A stretch of 64,000 nt of DNA from Cognatiyoonia sediminum (GTDB lineage Bacteria > Pseudomonadota > Alphaproteobacteria > Rhodobacterales > Rhodobacteraceae): contig NZ_FQXB01000001.1 in assembly GCF_900129845.1 (NCBI RefSeq), positions 1,054,001 to 1,118,000 on the forward strand, given 5' to 3'. This document shows, in pieces, positions 47,363-55,833 of this stretch. Numbering within the stretch: position 1 is the stretch's first letter; each line of letters opens with the position of its first letter. Made by a program: the position numbers and the translations under genes. Below the pieces are notes generated by a model. That model had not been told where the DNA came from and did no database searches. It saw only the letters and a list, made by a program, of their open reading frames with translations.

Positions 47363-48625
47363 ATGAATATCCTGATTTTAGGCAGCGGCGGGCGCGAACA
47401 TGCGCTGGCTTGGGCGGTCAAGCAGAACCCGAAATGTGACAAACTTATCGTTGCGCCTGGGAATGCGGGCATTGCCGCGCTTGCCGAATGTTCGAGCGTT
47501 GACATTTTGAACGGCGATGCAGTCGCCGAATTTGCCGCCGCCAATAGCATCGATTTTGTCATCGTCGGCCCCGAGGCCCCCCTCGCCGCCGGCGTAGCGG
47601 ACCGTTTGCGAGACGCTGGCATCTCGGTCTTTGGCCCCTCAAAAGAGGCCGCTAAGCTGGAAGCCTCCAAAGCCTTCACCAAAGAGATTTGCGATGCAGC
47701 CAACGCCCCAACAGCCGCCTACGCCCGCTTCACTGACGCTGCTGCGGCGAAAGCCTACATCCAAGCCCAAGGCGCCCCGATCGTTGTAAAGGCGGATGGC
47801 CTCGCCGCGGGCAAAGGCGTGATCGTTGCAATGACTGACGAAGAAGCCCTCGCCGCCATTGATGATATGTTCGACGGAAACTTCGGTGAGGCTGGCGCAG
47901 AAGTTGTAATCGAAGAATTCATGGACGGCGAAGAAGCTTCCTTTTTCTGCCTCGTCGATGGCACCACAATCCTCCCCATCGGCACCGCGCAGGACCATAA
48001 GCGTGTGGGAGACGGCGATACAGGCCCCAACACTGGCGGGATGGGCGCTTACTCCCCCGCGCCAGTGATGACCGCTGACGTCACACAAAAGACCATCGAT
48101 GAAATTGTCCGCCCCACCATGCAGGTGATGGCAGATCGCGTCACTCCATTCCAAGGCGTGCTCTTTGTCGGGCTGATGATCAAAGACGGCCAACCCCGCC
48201 TTGTGGAATATAACGTGCGGTTTGGCGATCCCGAATGCCAATGCCTGATGATGCGACTCGGCGCTCAAGTGCTCGATCTCATGCAAGCCTGCGCCGAAGG
48301 TCGGCTGGTCGACGTGAGTGCGAATTGGGCAGATGATCACGCGCTGACCGTGGTTCTCGCCGCAAACGGCTACCCCGGAGGTTATGAAAAAGGCAGCGTC
48401 ATCAAAGGGCTAGAGACCTTGCCAGAAGACAGTCAAAACGCTGTATACCATGCCGGAACGACCAAATTAGACGGTCAGATCACCGCGACAGGTGGCCGCG
48501 TCCTCGCCGTAACTGCACGCGGTGCGACCCTCAAAGACGCCCACGCCCGCGCTTATGCTATGGTTGACGAAATCGACTGGCCCGAAGGCTTTTGCCGCCG
48601 CGACATCGGCTGGCGCGCCCTCTAA
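47363..48625 (+). CDS. purD: Phosphoribosylamine-glycine ligase (GAR synthetase)
   Basis: PurD joins phosphoribosylamine and glycine with ATP in the second step of purine synthesis. The 420 residues start [20 protein letters not shown]. They carry the ATP-grasp core: [50 protein letters not shown] and [24 protein letters not shown] ribosome site supports ATG 47363. It is divergent from xseA with 70 bases between starts and is followed by three hairpins. Confidence 0.97.
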   Translation: MNILILGSGGREHALAWAVKQNPKCDKLIVAPGNAGIAALAECSSVDILNGDAVAEFAAANSIDFVIVGPEAPLAAGVADRLRDAGISVFGPSKEAAKLEASKAFTKEICDAANAPTAAYARFTDAAAAKAYIQAQGAPIVVKADGLAAGKGVIVAMTDEEALAAIDDMFDGNFGEAGAEVVIEEFMDGEEASFFCLVDGTTILPIGTAQDHKRVGDGDTGPNTGGMGAYSPAPVMTADVTQKTIDEIVRPTMQVMADRVTPFQGVLFVGLMIKDGQPRLVEYNVRFGDPECQCLMMRLGAQVLDLMQACAEGRLVDVSANWADDHALTVVLAANGYPGGYEKGSVIKGLETLPEDSQNAVYHAGTTKLDGQITATGGRVLAVTARGATLKDAHARAYAMVDEIDWPEGFCRRDIGWRAL

Positions 48626-48641
48626 TTCTTTTGAGCAAAAA

Positions 48642-48680
48642 TACCTTCGCCGAAGGCACCGCTGACCCGAATGGGTCAGC
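48642..48680 (+). repeat. Two short hairpins after purD
   Basis: CCTTCGCCGAAGG is a 13-base near-palindrome. It is followed by GCTGACCC-GAAT-GGGTCAGC, a perfect 8-bp stem. Both come before the bidirectional terminator at 48692-48720. They may stabilise the purD mRNA 3' end. Confidence 0.55.
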
Positions 48681-48691
48681 CATAATGACGC

Positions 48692-48720
48692 AAAAGCCGC
48701 GCTCAAAGGGCGCGGCTTTT
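48692..48720. terminator. Bidirectional terminator between purD and carD
   Basis: The perfect 11-bp stem AAAAGCCGCGC / GCGCGGCTTTT has loop TCAAAGG, with T runs on both strands. It ends purD (plus) and carD (minus). Confidence 0.9.
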
Positions 48721-48739
48721 TCATTTCGACAAAGGAAGC

Positions 48740-49246
48740 TTAGGCAGCGCGACTGACCAACACGTCTGTGATCTCAGCTTGCGCCGCGCCTTCGTCATTA
48801 CCGGCCACAGCCGCAATTTCACGCGTCAAACGCTCCAATGCCGCTTCATAAAGCTGACGCTCTGAATAAGACTGCTCGCGCTGGTCATCTTGACGGTGCA
48901 AATCACGCACAACTTCTGCGATCGCAATCAAATCACCGGAATTGATCTTCTGCTCATATTCCTGCGCCCGACGCGACCACATTGCTTTCTTAACCTTTGC
49001 CTTGCCGCGCAGCGTTTTCATCGCATTGCTGACGACATCCGGCGTCGCCAAGGCACGCATCCCAACATCAGACACCTTATTGGTCGGCACCCGCAGGGTC
49101 ATTTTGTCCTTTTCAAAGGCAATCACGAACAGCTCAAGCGCAAAGCCCGCAACTTCTTCTTCCTCAATAGCCACAACTTTGCCAACGCCGTGGGCTGGGT
49201 AGACCACAAAATCGTTCGGCTTAAATTCGTGTTTCTTCTTAGCCAT
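48740..49246 (-). CDS. carD: CarD family RNA-polymerase-binding regulator
   Basis: A 168-residue protein. The N-terminal RNA polymerase interaction (Tudor-like) domain reads EFKPNDFVVYPAHGVGKVVAIEEEE, and the C-terminal helical DNA-interacting domain reads MWSRRAQEYEQKINSGDLIAIAEVVRDLHR, then SYSERQLYEAALERLTREIA. CarD binds the polymerase beta subunit and stabilises open complexes, tuning rRNA and stress promoters. It has its own leader of about 200 bases with the fdxA terminator in it. The start MAKKKHEF is the usual one for alphaproteobacteria. Confidence 0.96.
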   Translation of the reverse strand: MAKKKHEFKPNDFVVYPAHGVGKVVAIEEEEVAGFALELFVIAFEKDKMTLRVPTNKVSDVGMRALATPDVVSNAMKTLRGKAKVKKAMWSRRAQEYEQKINSGDLIAIAEVVRDLHRQDDQREQSYSERQLYEAALERLTREIAAVAGNDEGAAQAEITDVLVSRAA

Positions 49247-49373
49247 GTTATCCCTTCCATGGATTTAACTCACGCCACGCGACAAAAAAACCGGCGGTGA
49301 CTCGCGTCTCCGTCAGTTTAGAGGTGTCTCGGCAATGGGTCAGAGTAGTGACGTCATTGATTAGGAGTATATC

Positions 49374-49404
49374 ACAAAAAAGGGGCTACTAAAAGCGCGC
49401 CCCT
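49374..49404 (-). terminator. Intrinsic terminator of fdxA
   Basis: On the minus strand the 6-bp stem AGGGGC / GCCCCT, with a 12-base loop, is followed by a run of T (seen as A on the plus strand at 49375-49380). It lies about 54 bases after the fdxA stop codon. Confidence 0.75.
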
Positions 49405-49457
49405 CATTCTAAACTAAATATCTTGTTTTCATAGGCTTAGGCCGAGAGAGTCGCGAA

Positions 49458-49793
49458 TCAGCCACCTTCGCCAGCCGCTTTGGAGAAGAGCTCCATCTTG
49501 CCCTCTTTGCCGTCCATCTCATCCGCATTCGGCATCGGATCTTTCTTCGTGATGATCACTGGCCAAAGCTCGGAATACTTGCGGTTAAACTCAACCCACT
49601 TCTCCATATCCGGCTCGGTATCCGGGCGGATCGCGTCCGCAGGGCATTCAGGCTCACACACGCCACAGTCGATACATTCGTCAGGATGGATCACCAACAT
49701 ATTCTCCCCCTCGTAGAAGCAATCCACGGGGCAGACTTCAACACAATCGGTGTATTTGCAGGCGATACAGTTGTCGTTGACGATGTAAGTCAT
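49458..49793 (-). CDS. fdxA: Seven-iron ferredoxin FdxA
   Basis: A 111-residue ferredoxin with a 3Fe-4S site ([19 protein letters not shown], where the pattern CxxCxxxxCxxxCP is typical of 7Fe ferredoxins) and a 4Fe-4S site ([12 protein letters not shown]). The length and the C-terminal [18 protein letters not shown] extension match FdxA of alphaproteobacteria. It is an electron carrier in the cytoplasm. It lies between the S4 protein and carD, with a terminator after it. Confidence 0.96.
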   Translation of the reverse strand: MTYIVNDNCIACKYTDCVEVCPVDCFYEGENMLVIHPDECIDCGVCEPECPADAIRPDTEPDMEKWVEFNRKYSELWPVIITKKDPMPNADEMDGKEGKMELFSKAAGEGG

Positions 49794-49861
49794 AGCGGGT
49801 CTTTCGGTTTCAGTACTGGAGTGGGTTAGGACAAGTCTTTGTCACGTTCAAGCAAGAATGA

Positions 49862-50230
49862 TCATGGATCACGGAACTGAGACGTCATGTCCCTCCGATC
49901 TTTCTTTGTTGGTCTGCCTTTCCCATCAAATCGCGGGTTTTTAGGACGGATCACCTTCTCTGGTGATATATCTTCATAAAGCGCCTGTGCCTCTGGCGCC
50001 GGTCCGCGCCTTTCGCCACAAGCAAGGATACGAACGATCCGCACATCTTGTTCTTTGGTAAAGGTCAAAACGTCATCTGGCCCCACGGACCTGCTGGGTT
50101 TGCTAACAGGCGTTCCGTTGACCCGCACCTTGCCGGACGAGACAGCACCAGCAGCAAGGCTGCGCGACTTGAAGAACCGCGCGTGCCACAGCCATTTATC
50201 TAACCGGATGGTGTCGCGAGGGTCGCTCAA
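49862..50230 (-). CDS. RNA-binding S4 domain protein (Hsp15-like)
   Basis: A 122-residue protein. The S4 fold is visible in IRLDKWLWHARFFKSRSLAAG, then VSSGKVRVNGTPVSKPSRSV, with a basic C-terminal tail (RFDGKGRPTKKDRR). Hsp15 (HslR) binds stalled 50S subunits carrying nascent chains. It overlaps the helicase gene stop by 4 bases (ATGA), so the two are translated together. Confidence 0.9.
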   Translation of the reverse strand: MSDPRDTIRLDKWLWHARFFKSRSLAAGAVSSGKVRVNGTPVSKPSRSVGPDDVLTFTKEQDVRIVRILACGERRGPAPEAQALYEDISPEKVIRPKNPRFDGKGRPTKKDRRDMTSQFRDP

Positions 50231-52899
50231 TCTGTTTTGAAGCCAGCCAAAGCGGCCGCAAACGGGTTGTCAGGATCAACCTTCTTTTCGCCTTTGGGTT
50301 TTGAAGAAAAGCTTTGCGGTTTGTTCGATTTCGGGCCTTTTCCCTTTGGCTTGCCTTTGCCGCGTGGGCGGTCATTCTGAGGACGTTGCTGGCGCTGCGC
50401 CCGTCCACCCCAAGTGAAGGTATAGAACACTTCTACTTCCGGCTCAGCAGGTTCAATGGATGCTTCGTCGGCTTTTGCTTCATCTCCGACTGGCGCCGTG
50501 TCCGCAGCGGGCGTTGGGGTCGTCTTCACTTTAGCGCGCTCGCCCTTCTCAGCCTTATAGCCAAGACCCTGCATCAGATCAGCGAATTGCTCTAGCGTCA
50601 TCCCAGTGATCGAAAGCATATCCGCCGTCGCTTCAAATCCGCCGCGTGTATCCTGATCGCGCAGCATATCGGCCAAACGCTCCAACATATCAATACGGAT
50701 GGCCCGTTCGCCTGCTGCACGATAGCCAGCCATTGCGTAGTATCCAGGTTGAGCGCCCTTTTCGGCCGGCACGGTTACAAGACCAGGGGGCGGGCTTTCT
50801 GGGAATTCCTGCAAGTTCTTTGCTAGCGACCACAGCACCAAACGCAAACGTGTCGGCGCTGGCTTCAGCAAAAGCGGCATAAAGATCGTAAATTGTCCAA
50901 AGCGAATCCCATGCTTGCGGAGTGTTCCGCGTGCATCTTGGTCCAAGGCTTTGACGTCGTCCGCGATCTCTCCGCGTGGGATGATGCCGAACCCTTCAAC
51001 CATGCGGAATGCGAAGCCTTTGGCCAAACCTTCGAGCGTCTCGTCGTTTTTCAAACCCAGCAACGGCTCAAATCCAGCCGCAATCTTGCGATCGATGAAG
51101 TGCTGCAAACGGCGCTGAACCTTGGTGGCGACGTCATCGCCGGCTTCTTCATCTACGAAAACCTCGACGGAGGGCTTCAATGGCTCGGATCCTGACACCA
51201 GCTTTCCAACAGCATTCTCGCCCCACATCAGGCCACCCTGTTCGGTGAAGTCGATTTCCGTATCTGGAGCATTGTAAAATTTGTCGGCCATCAAATGCCA
51301 ATGAGGCATCAACGCCTGAACCGAAGCCTGACGCAAAGTTTTTGCCTCATCCGGGCTGCCCGCTTTGTCCATACGGAACCGGAACCCATCGAGTTTACCC
51401 ACGAATTCACCTTCTACGGTGACTTCACCATTTTCATTCACGTCAGCCAAAAGGCTCTCCTTCTGTTTGAGCCGCCGGAGCAAAACAGATGTCCGCCGGT
51501 CCACAAATCTTTGCGTCAATGCGCCATGCAACGCATCTGACAAACGATCTTCTACAGCGCGCGTTGCCTCCCGCCAATGGGAAACATCACGCAACCAGTC
51601 TTGGCGCTGCGCCACATACGTCCATGTGCGGATATACGCCAACCGCTTGGAAAGCGTATCAATATCGCCTTCGGTGCGGTCAATGCGTGCGACCTTTAGG
51701 GCAAACCAATTTGGGTCGATGTGACCATCTTGATGCAAATCAGTGAAGATTTTGCCCAAAAGCGTCGCATGTTCGACCGGACTAATCCCTCGGAAGTCCG
51801 GAATGCGGCAGACCTCCCAAAGTAATCTCACCGACGGGCCATCGCCTGCCCGTGCGACGATCAATTCATCCTGAGCTAAAGCCTTGAGAGCCGCCAGGTC
51901 ATCGCTTTCACGAACGCGGGTCAGCCATTCATCTTGCGTATGCTGTTCTAGCGTTTGCACCAAGCGTTTGACCGATCCGAATTGAAGATCGCTGTTGCGC
52001 CATTGCAGTTTCTTCACGGGTCGGAAACGATGCTGAACAATGGCTTGTGCGACCTCGTCGTCCAAGGGCGGCGCTTCGCCTGTGACACCAAAGGTTCCGT
52101 TTTCTGTATGGCGCCCTGCTCGGCCTGCAATTTGGCCCAGTTCTTCGGGAAAGAGATGCCGCATCTTGCGCCCGTCGAATTTGGTGAGTCCTGAAAAGGC
52201 GACATGTTTGATGTCGAGGTTCAACCCCATCCCGATGGCGTCGGTCGCGACGAGGTAATCCACGTCGCCGTTCTGATACATCTCAACCTGAGCGTTGCGG
52301 GTCCGTGGACTAAGCGCCCCCATCACAACCGCTGCACCGCCCTTTTGACGACGCAGCAATTCCGCGATGGCATATACATTTTCAACCGAGAACCCGACAA
52401 TTGCGCTTCTGGGCGGCATACGACTTATCTTTTTCGAACCTGAATAGGTCAGTTCCGAAAATCGTTCCTTCTTGATGAACTCCACATTGGGCACCATCGC
52501 AGCGATCGCTCCGCGCATGGTTTCAGCCCCCAGAAAGACGGTCTCTTTCACTCCTCGTGCATTCAACAGACGGTCGGTGAAGACATGGCCTCGCTCGGCA
52601 TCTGAACAGAGCTGAATCTCATCGACGGCCAGAAAATCACATCCCATGCCCTCAGGCATCGCTTCTACGGTGCACACCCAATAGGCTGCGCGCGGTGGAA
52701 CAATCCGCTCCTCCCCCGTGACCAAAGCAACGACGCTCGGCCCTCGTTTCGCGACAATCCGATCGTAGACCTCTCGCGCCAATAACCGCAAAGGCAAGCC
52801 GATCACACCGGTACGGTGGTTCAGCATCCGCTCGATTGCAAAATGCGTTTTGCCGGTGTTTGTCGGCCCCAAAACAGCCGTGACGCGGGTGGTGCTCAT
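50227..52899 (-). CDS. SUV3-like DExH helicase with basic C-terminal tail
   Basis: An 890-residue helicase. Motifs are GPTNTGKTHFAIERM (I), LVTGEERIVPPRA (Ia region), DFLAVDEIQLCSD (II), a middle RecA domain with LSPRTRNAQVEMYQNGDVDYL and ATDAIGMGLNLDIKHVAF, and QIAGRAGRHTENG (VI). This pattern matches mitochondrial SUV3 RNA helicase and its alphaproteobacterial relatives. The last ~70 residues are G/K/R/Q-rich (RAQRQQRPQNDRPRGKGK) and disordered, likely RNA-binding. It overlaps the S4 protein gene, suggesting a role in RNA processing or decay. Confidence 0.9.
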   Translation of the reverse strand: MSTTRVTAVLGPTNTGKTHFAIERMLNHRTGVIGLPLRLLAREVYDRIVAKRGPSVVALVTGEERIVPPRAAYWVCTVEAMPEGMGCDFLAVDEIQLCSDAERGHVFTDRLLNARGVKETVFLGAETMRGAIAAMVPNVEFIKKERFSELTYSGSKKISRMPPRSAIVGFSVENVYAIAELLRRQKGGAAVVMGALSPRTRNAQVEMYQNGDVDYLVATDAIGMGLNLDIKHVAFSGLTKFDGRKMRHLFPEELGQIAGRAGRHTENGTFGVTGEAPPLDDEVAQAIVQHRFRPVKKLQWRNSDLQFGSVKRLVQTLEQHTQDEWLTRVRESDDLAALKALAQDELIVARAGDGPSVRLLWEVCRIPDFRGISPVEHATLLGKIFTDLHQDGHIDPNWFALKVARIDRTEGDIDTLSKRLAYIRTWTYVAQRQDWLRDVSHWREATRAVEDRLSDALHGALTQRFVDRRTSVLLRRLKQKESLLADVNENGEVTVEGEFVGKLDGFRFRMDKAGSPDEAKTLRQASVQALMPHWHLMADKFYNAPDTEIDFTEQGGLMWGENAVGKLVSGSEPLKPSVEVFVDEEAGDDVATKVQRRLQHFIDRKIAAGFEPLLGLKNDETLEGLAKGFAFRMVEGFGIIPRGEIADDVKALDQDARGTLRKHGIRFGQFTIFMPLLLKPAPTRLRLVLWSLAKNLQEFPESPPPGLVTVPAEKGAQPGYYAMAGYRAAGERAIRIDMLERLADMLRDQDTRGGFEATADMLSITGMTLEQFADLMQGLGYKAEKGERAKVKTTPTPAADTAPVGDEAKADEASIEPAEPEVEVFYTFTWGGRAQRQQRPQNDRPRGKGKPKGKGPKSNKPQSFSSKPKGEKKVDPDNPFAAALAGFKTD

Positions 52900-52929
52900 C
52901 TGTCAAACCCTGTCAAGGAGGCCCGTAGC

Positions 52930-53490
52930 TTAAAGCGACTGACCCCGAAGCTGTTCTTCAAGACGCGTTTTTGCGTCCAATGCCATCTGATTCAATGGAT
53001 AGATTTCCAGAATCAACTCATGAACTTTTAGCGCATCCTCGGGGCGTTCCAACCCCTCCATGATGCTGGCCAGTCCAAACATGGCCTCATAGTGACGCGG
53101 CATCAGAACCAAAGTCTGGCGAAGGTCGTCAATCGCAGGCCCCATCAGTCCGTCTGCGAAATAGGCGGAGGCCCGACCGTGATACCCTTCCGCGAACTCC
53201 GGCGCATGATCGATCAAAGCGGAAAAATGTTCAGCCGCCTCAAGCGCATTACCCTCTTCCAAGGCCTCCGTGCCCCGTCGCAACAGTAAATCCATCGCGG
53301 CGGAGCCGGATTTTTGCCATTCCAGCCGAATCTCATTTGAGATCCGTTCGTGACTGGTTTCGTCCGCGTCCTTAAGTTCCAAGAACAACGCATCTAGATC
53401 AGCCGTTTGGGCAACGGCGGATGACGAAACGGCTTGCAAAATCACAAATGCCGCAACGGCACATTTGAAGGGTGGAATTCGAGTGGCCAT
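52930..53490 (-). CDS. Tetratricopeptide repeat protein, periplasmic
   Basis: A 186-residue protein with a signal peptide (FKCAVAAFVILQAVSSSAVA). Three TPR units follow (LEEGNALEAAEHFSALIDHAPEFAEGYHGR; YFADGLMGPAIDDLRQTLVLMPRH; LERPEDALKVHELILEIYPLNQ). Such proteins usually mediate protein contacts. It lies 30 bases upstream of the helicase gene on the same strand and is probably co-transcribed; a partner is not evident. Confidence 0.88.
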   Translation of the reverse strand: MATRIPPFKCAVAAFVILQAVSSSAVAQTADLDALFLELKDADETSHERISNEIRLEWQKSGSAAMDLLLRRGTEALEEGNALEAAEHFSALIDHAPEFAEGYHGRASAYFADGLMGPAIDDLRQTLVLMPRHYEAMFGLASIMEGLERPEDALKVHELILEIYPLNQMALDAKTRLEEQLRGQSL

Positions 53491-53564
53491 AACGTGAATG
53501 TAGCGTTATTGGCGCAAGGTGCCAGAGCAAGACGCATCACAGAATGTAAAAAGGACACGAACTT

Positions 53565-53855
53565 ATGAGCGACGTGATCACCGCGGCTGTAGAAGCCCTG
53601 AACGAAAAAATGGCCGGCGCAGGATTCGACGGCACTGCAAAGTTCGACATCGAAGGCGAAGGTAGCATCCTCATCGACGAAAATGGCGCGACTGCGTCTG
53701 ACGCCGATGCAGACGTTACGTTGACCGCTTCAGCAGAAACATTCCAAGCGATTTTGGAAGGCGAACAGAACCCAACAGCCGCATTCATGACTGGTCAGCT
53801 AAAAGTTGACGGCGACATGGGCATGGCAATGAAACTGTCCGGCGTACTCGGCTAA
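53565..53855 (+). CDS. SCP2 sterol-binding domain protein
   Basis: A 96-residue single-domain protein: FDIEGEGSILIDENGATASDADADVTLTAS, then FQAILEGEQNPTAAFMTGQLKVDGDMGMAMKL, typical SCP2. It has a hydrophobic pocket for acyl chains or lipids. A strong AAAAAGGACACG site lies upstream. It is 2 bases ahead of the alpha/beta hydrolase, and the two are likely co-transcribed, which would fit a lipid-related role. Confidence 0.93.
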   Translation: MSDVITAAVEALNEKMAGAGFDGTAKFDIEGEGSILIDENGATASDADADVTLTASAETFQAILEGEQNPTAAFMTGQLKVDGDMGMAMKLSGVLG

Positions 53856-53857
53856 CC

Positions 53858-54793
53858 ATGAACGCTGCACCGTATTTTGAGGATGTCGCAGACGGCCCAG
53901 AAGGCGGTGCGGCTTATTGGCTGACATGCGAAGACGGCGTGCGAATGCGCGTCGTTCACTGGCCCGCCAAGGATGCCAAAGGCACGATCCTTATGTTCTG
54001 TGGCCGCACCGAATATGCCGAGAAATACGGGCTTCCCGCGCGTGAGTATGTCAAAGCGGGTTATAATATGGTCACCGTTGATTGGCGCGGCCAGGGATTA
54101 GCGGATCGCCTAGCCGATGATCGCGGCCTAGGGCATGTGGGTAAATTCCAAGACTATCAGCTTGATGTCGATGCTGTCGTCGCATTCGTTCGCGCTGAGG
54201 GGCTAGCACAACCCCTCTTCTTGATCGGTCATTCTATGGGGGGCTGCATCGGCCTTCGCGCCCTTCACAACCATCTTCCGGTGAATGCCGCTGCATTCTC
54301 CGCACCGATGTGGGGCGTTGCCATTGCGCAGCCCTTGCGCGCTGGTGCTTGGGTGCTCGGAACGGTCGGTCCTTATATCGGCCTTGGCAAAATGGTCTCC
54401 CCCGGCCGAGATACGACCAACTATGTCGAGGTGCAGGAATTTGATGGCAACGAACTGACCTGCGACCCAGAAGTTTTCAAATACATGCGTGGCCAGCTCG
54501 CTGCTCATCCTGATCTTGGTTTGGGCGGACCATCGATAAACTGGATCGGCGAAGCGCTCTATGAAATGCGCGCCCTGCACAACATGCCGAGCCCGAACTG
54601 TCCCTGCTACACTGGACTAGGAACGGCTGAAACGATTGTCAGCCCAGAGCGTATCCACAGCCGCATGGAGCGCTGGAAGGGTGGAGAGTTGGATGAGTTT
54701 GACGGCGCTAAGCACGAGATCATGATCGAAGTCCCTTCGGTTCGGGATACGTTCTACGCCAAATCAATCGCCCTTTTCGACGCGAATATTTAA
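53858..54793 (+). CDS. Alpha/beta hydrolase (lysophospholipase-like)
   Basis: A 311-residue cytoplasmic protein. The nucleophile elbow is LIGHSMGGCIGL, the oxyanion region is LMFCGRTEYAEKYG and VTVDWRGQGLADR, and the C-terminal His is in GAKHEIMIE. The pattern resembles PldB-like monoacylglycerol lipases and lysophospholipases. It follows the SCP2 gene with a 2-base gap. The exact ester substrate is unknown. Confidence 0.88.
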   Translation: MNAAPYFEDVADGPEGGAAYWLTCEDGVRMRVVHWPAKDAKGTILMFCGRTEYAEKYGLPAREYVKAGYNMVTVDWRGQGLADRLADDRGLGHVGKFQDYQLDVDAVVAFVRAEGLAQPLFLIGHSMGGCIGLRALHNHLPVNAAAFSAPMWGVAIAQPLRAGAWVLGTVGPYIGLGKMVSPGRDTTNYVEVQEFDGNELTCDPEVFKYMRGQLAAHPDLGLGGPSINWIGEALYEMRALHNMPSPNCPCYTGLGTAETIVSPERIHSRMERWKGGELDEFDGAKHEIMIEVPSVRDTFYAKSIALFDANI

Positions 54794-54831
54794 GCTGTAG
54801 TCTCCGCGTTCCAAAGCGCTACCATCAGGGC

Positions 54832-55833
54832 ATGAGTGACGTCCTGACTTTCACCGATCGCGGCATCTATTGCGCGGCGGGCGATTTCTACATTGACCCG
54901 TGGAAGTCCGTTGATCGGGCACTCATCACCCATGGTCATGCCGACCACGCGCGTCCGGGGATGAAGGCCTATCTGGCGACGCCAACAGCGAAGCCCGTGA
55001 TGCAATATCGGCTTGGATCTGACGCGAGGATCGAGACACAACTCTATGGCATAGAACAGAAAATTGGTAGCGCTTCCGTCTCGTTTCACCCCGCGGGACA
55101 TGTGCCCGGATCGGCGCAGATCAAAGTTGTCGTGGACGGGGAAGCGTGGGTTGTCTCTGGCGACTACAAGACCGTCGATGACGGCCTCTCCGAACCGTTT
55201 GAGCCTGTCAAGTGCCATGCCTTCATCAGCGAATGCACCTTCGGGTTGCCTGTTTTCAATTGGACACCGCAAGACGTCCTTGCCGATCAGATCAACACAT
55301 GGTGGCAAGCCAACCATTCCGAAGGGCGCTTTTCTCTGCTTGGCGCATACGCTCTTGGCAAAGCGCAACGCCTGCTCAGCACCGTTGATGCCAGTATTGG
55401 CCCGATCCTGACTCATGGCGCCATCGAGAACACAAATGAAGTGTTGCGCGCTCAAGGGATCGCATTGCCGGACACAATCCGCGTCACGCCAGAATTGAAC
55501 ATAAAGGACTATCCCAGAGCATTGGTCCTCGCCACGCCTGGCGCTTTGGCACAAAGCTGGGCACAGAAATTTAATCCATCCTCTTCAGCGTTTGCCTCGG
55601 GATGGATGGCATTGCGCGGAGTGCGACGCAGGCGGTCTGCCGATCAGGGTTTTATCGTCTCGGATCACGCAGACTGGCGTGGGTTGAACGAAGCGATTGC
55701 TGCAACCGAAGCTGAGAAAATCTTTGTAACGCACGGATATACCTCTCAATTTCGGCGCTGGTTAGAAGATCAAGGCTACGATGCGCATATCGTTGCGACA
55801 GACTATACTGGCGATGAGGACAGCGGCGAATGA
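54832..55833 (+). CDS. Ligase-associated MBL-fold DNA exonuclease
   Basis: A 333-residue metallo-beta-lactamase/beta-CASP-type nuclease. It has the zinc motif ITHGHADHARPGM, HPAGHVPGSAQI, VVSGDYKTVDDGLSEPFEPV, CHAFISECTFGLPVFNW and a C-terminal FIVSDHADWRGLNEAI. These define the exonuclease that occurs with ATP-dependent DNA ligases of the Lhr-associated repair operon. It overlaps the ligase gene by 4 bases (ATGA). Confidence 0.93.
   Translation: MSDVLTFTDRGIYCAAGDFYIDPWKSVDRALITHGHADHARPGMKAYLATPTAKPVMQYRLGSDARIETQLYGIEQKIGSASVSFHPAGHVPGSAQIKVVVDGEAWVVSGDYKTVDDGLSEPFEPVKCHAFISECTFGLPVFNWTPQDVLADQINTWWQANHSEGRFSLLGAYALGKAQRLLSTVDASIGPILTHGAIENTNEVLRAQGIALPDTIRVTPELNIKDYPRALVLATPGALAQSWAQKFNPSSSAFASGWMALRGVRRRRSADQGFIVSDHADWRGLNEAIAATEAEKIFVTHGYTSQFRRWLEDQGYDAHIVATDYTGDEDSGE

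Noticed and set aside
47293-47703. 137-codon N-terminal extension of xseA
   Set aside because: It would overlap the purD start antisense and has no family match; MDLFDEEP at 47292 is the usual XseA start.
47639-48340. 233-residue open frame on the minus strand
   Set aside because: Antisense to purD, which has clear ATP-grasp motifs.
54790-55554. 254-residue open frame on the minus strand
   Set aside because: Antisense to the MBL exonuclease with its zinc motifs; no own family features.
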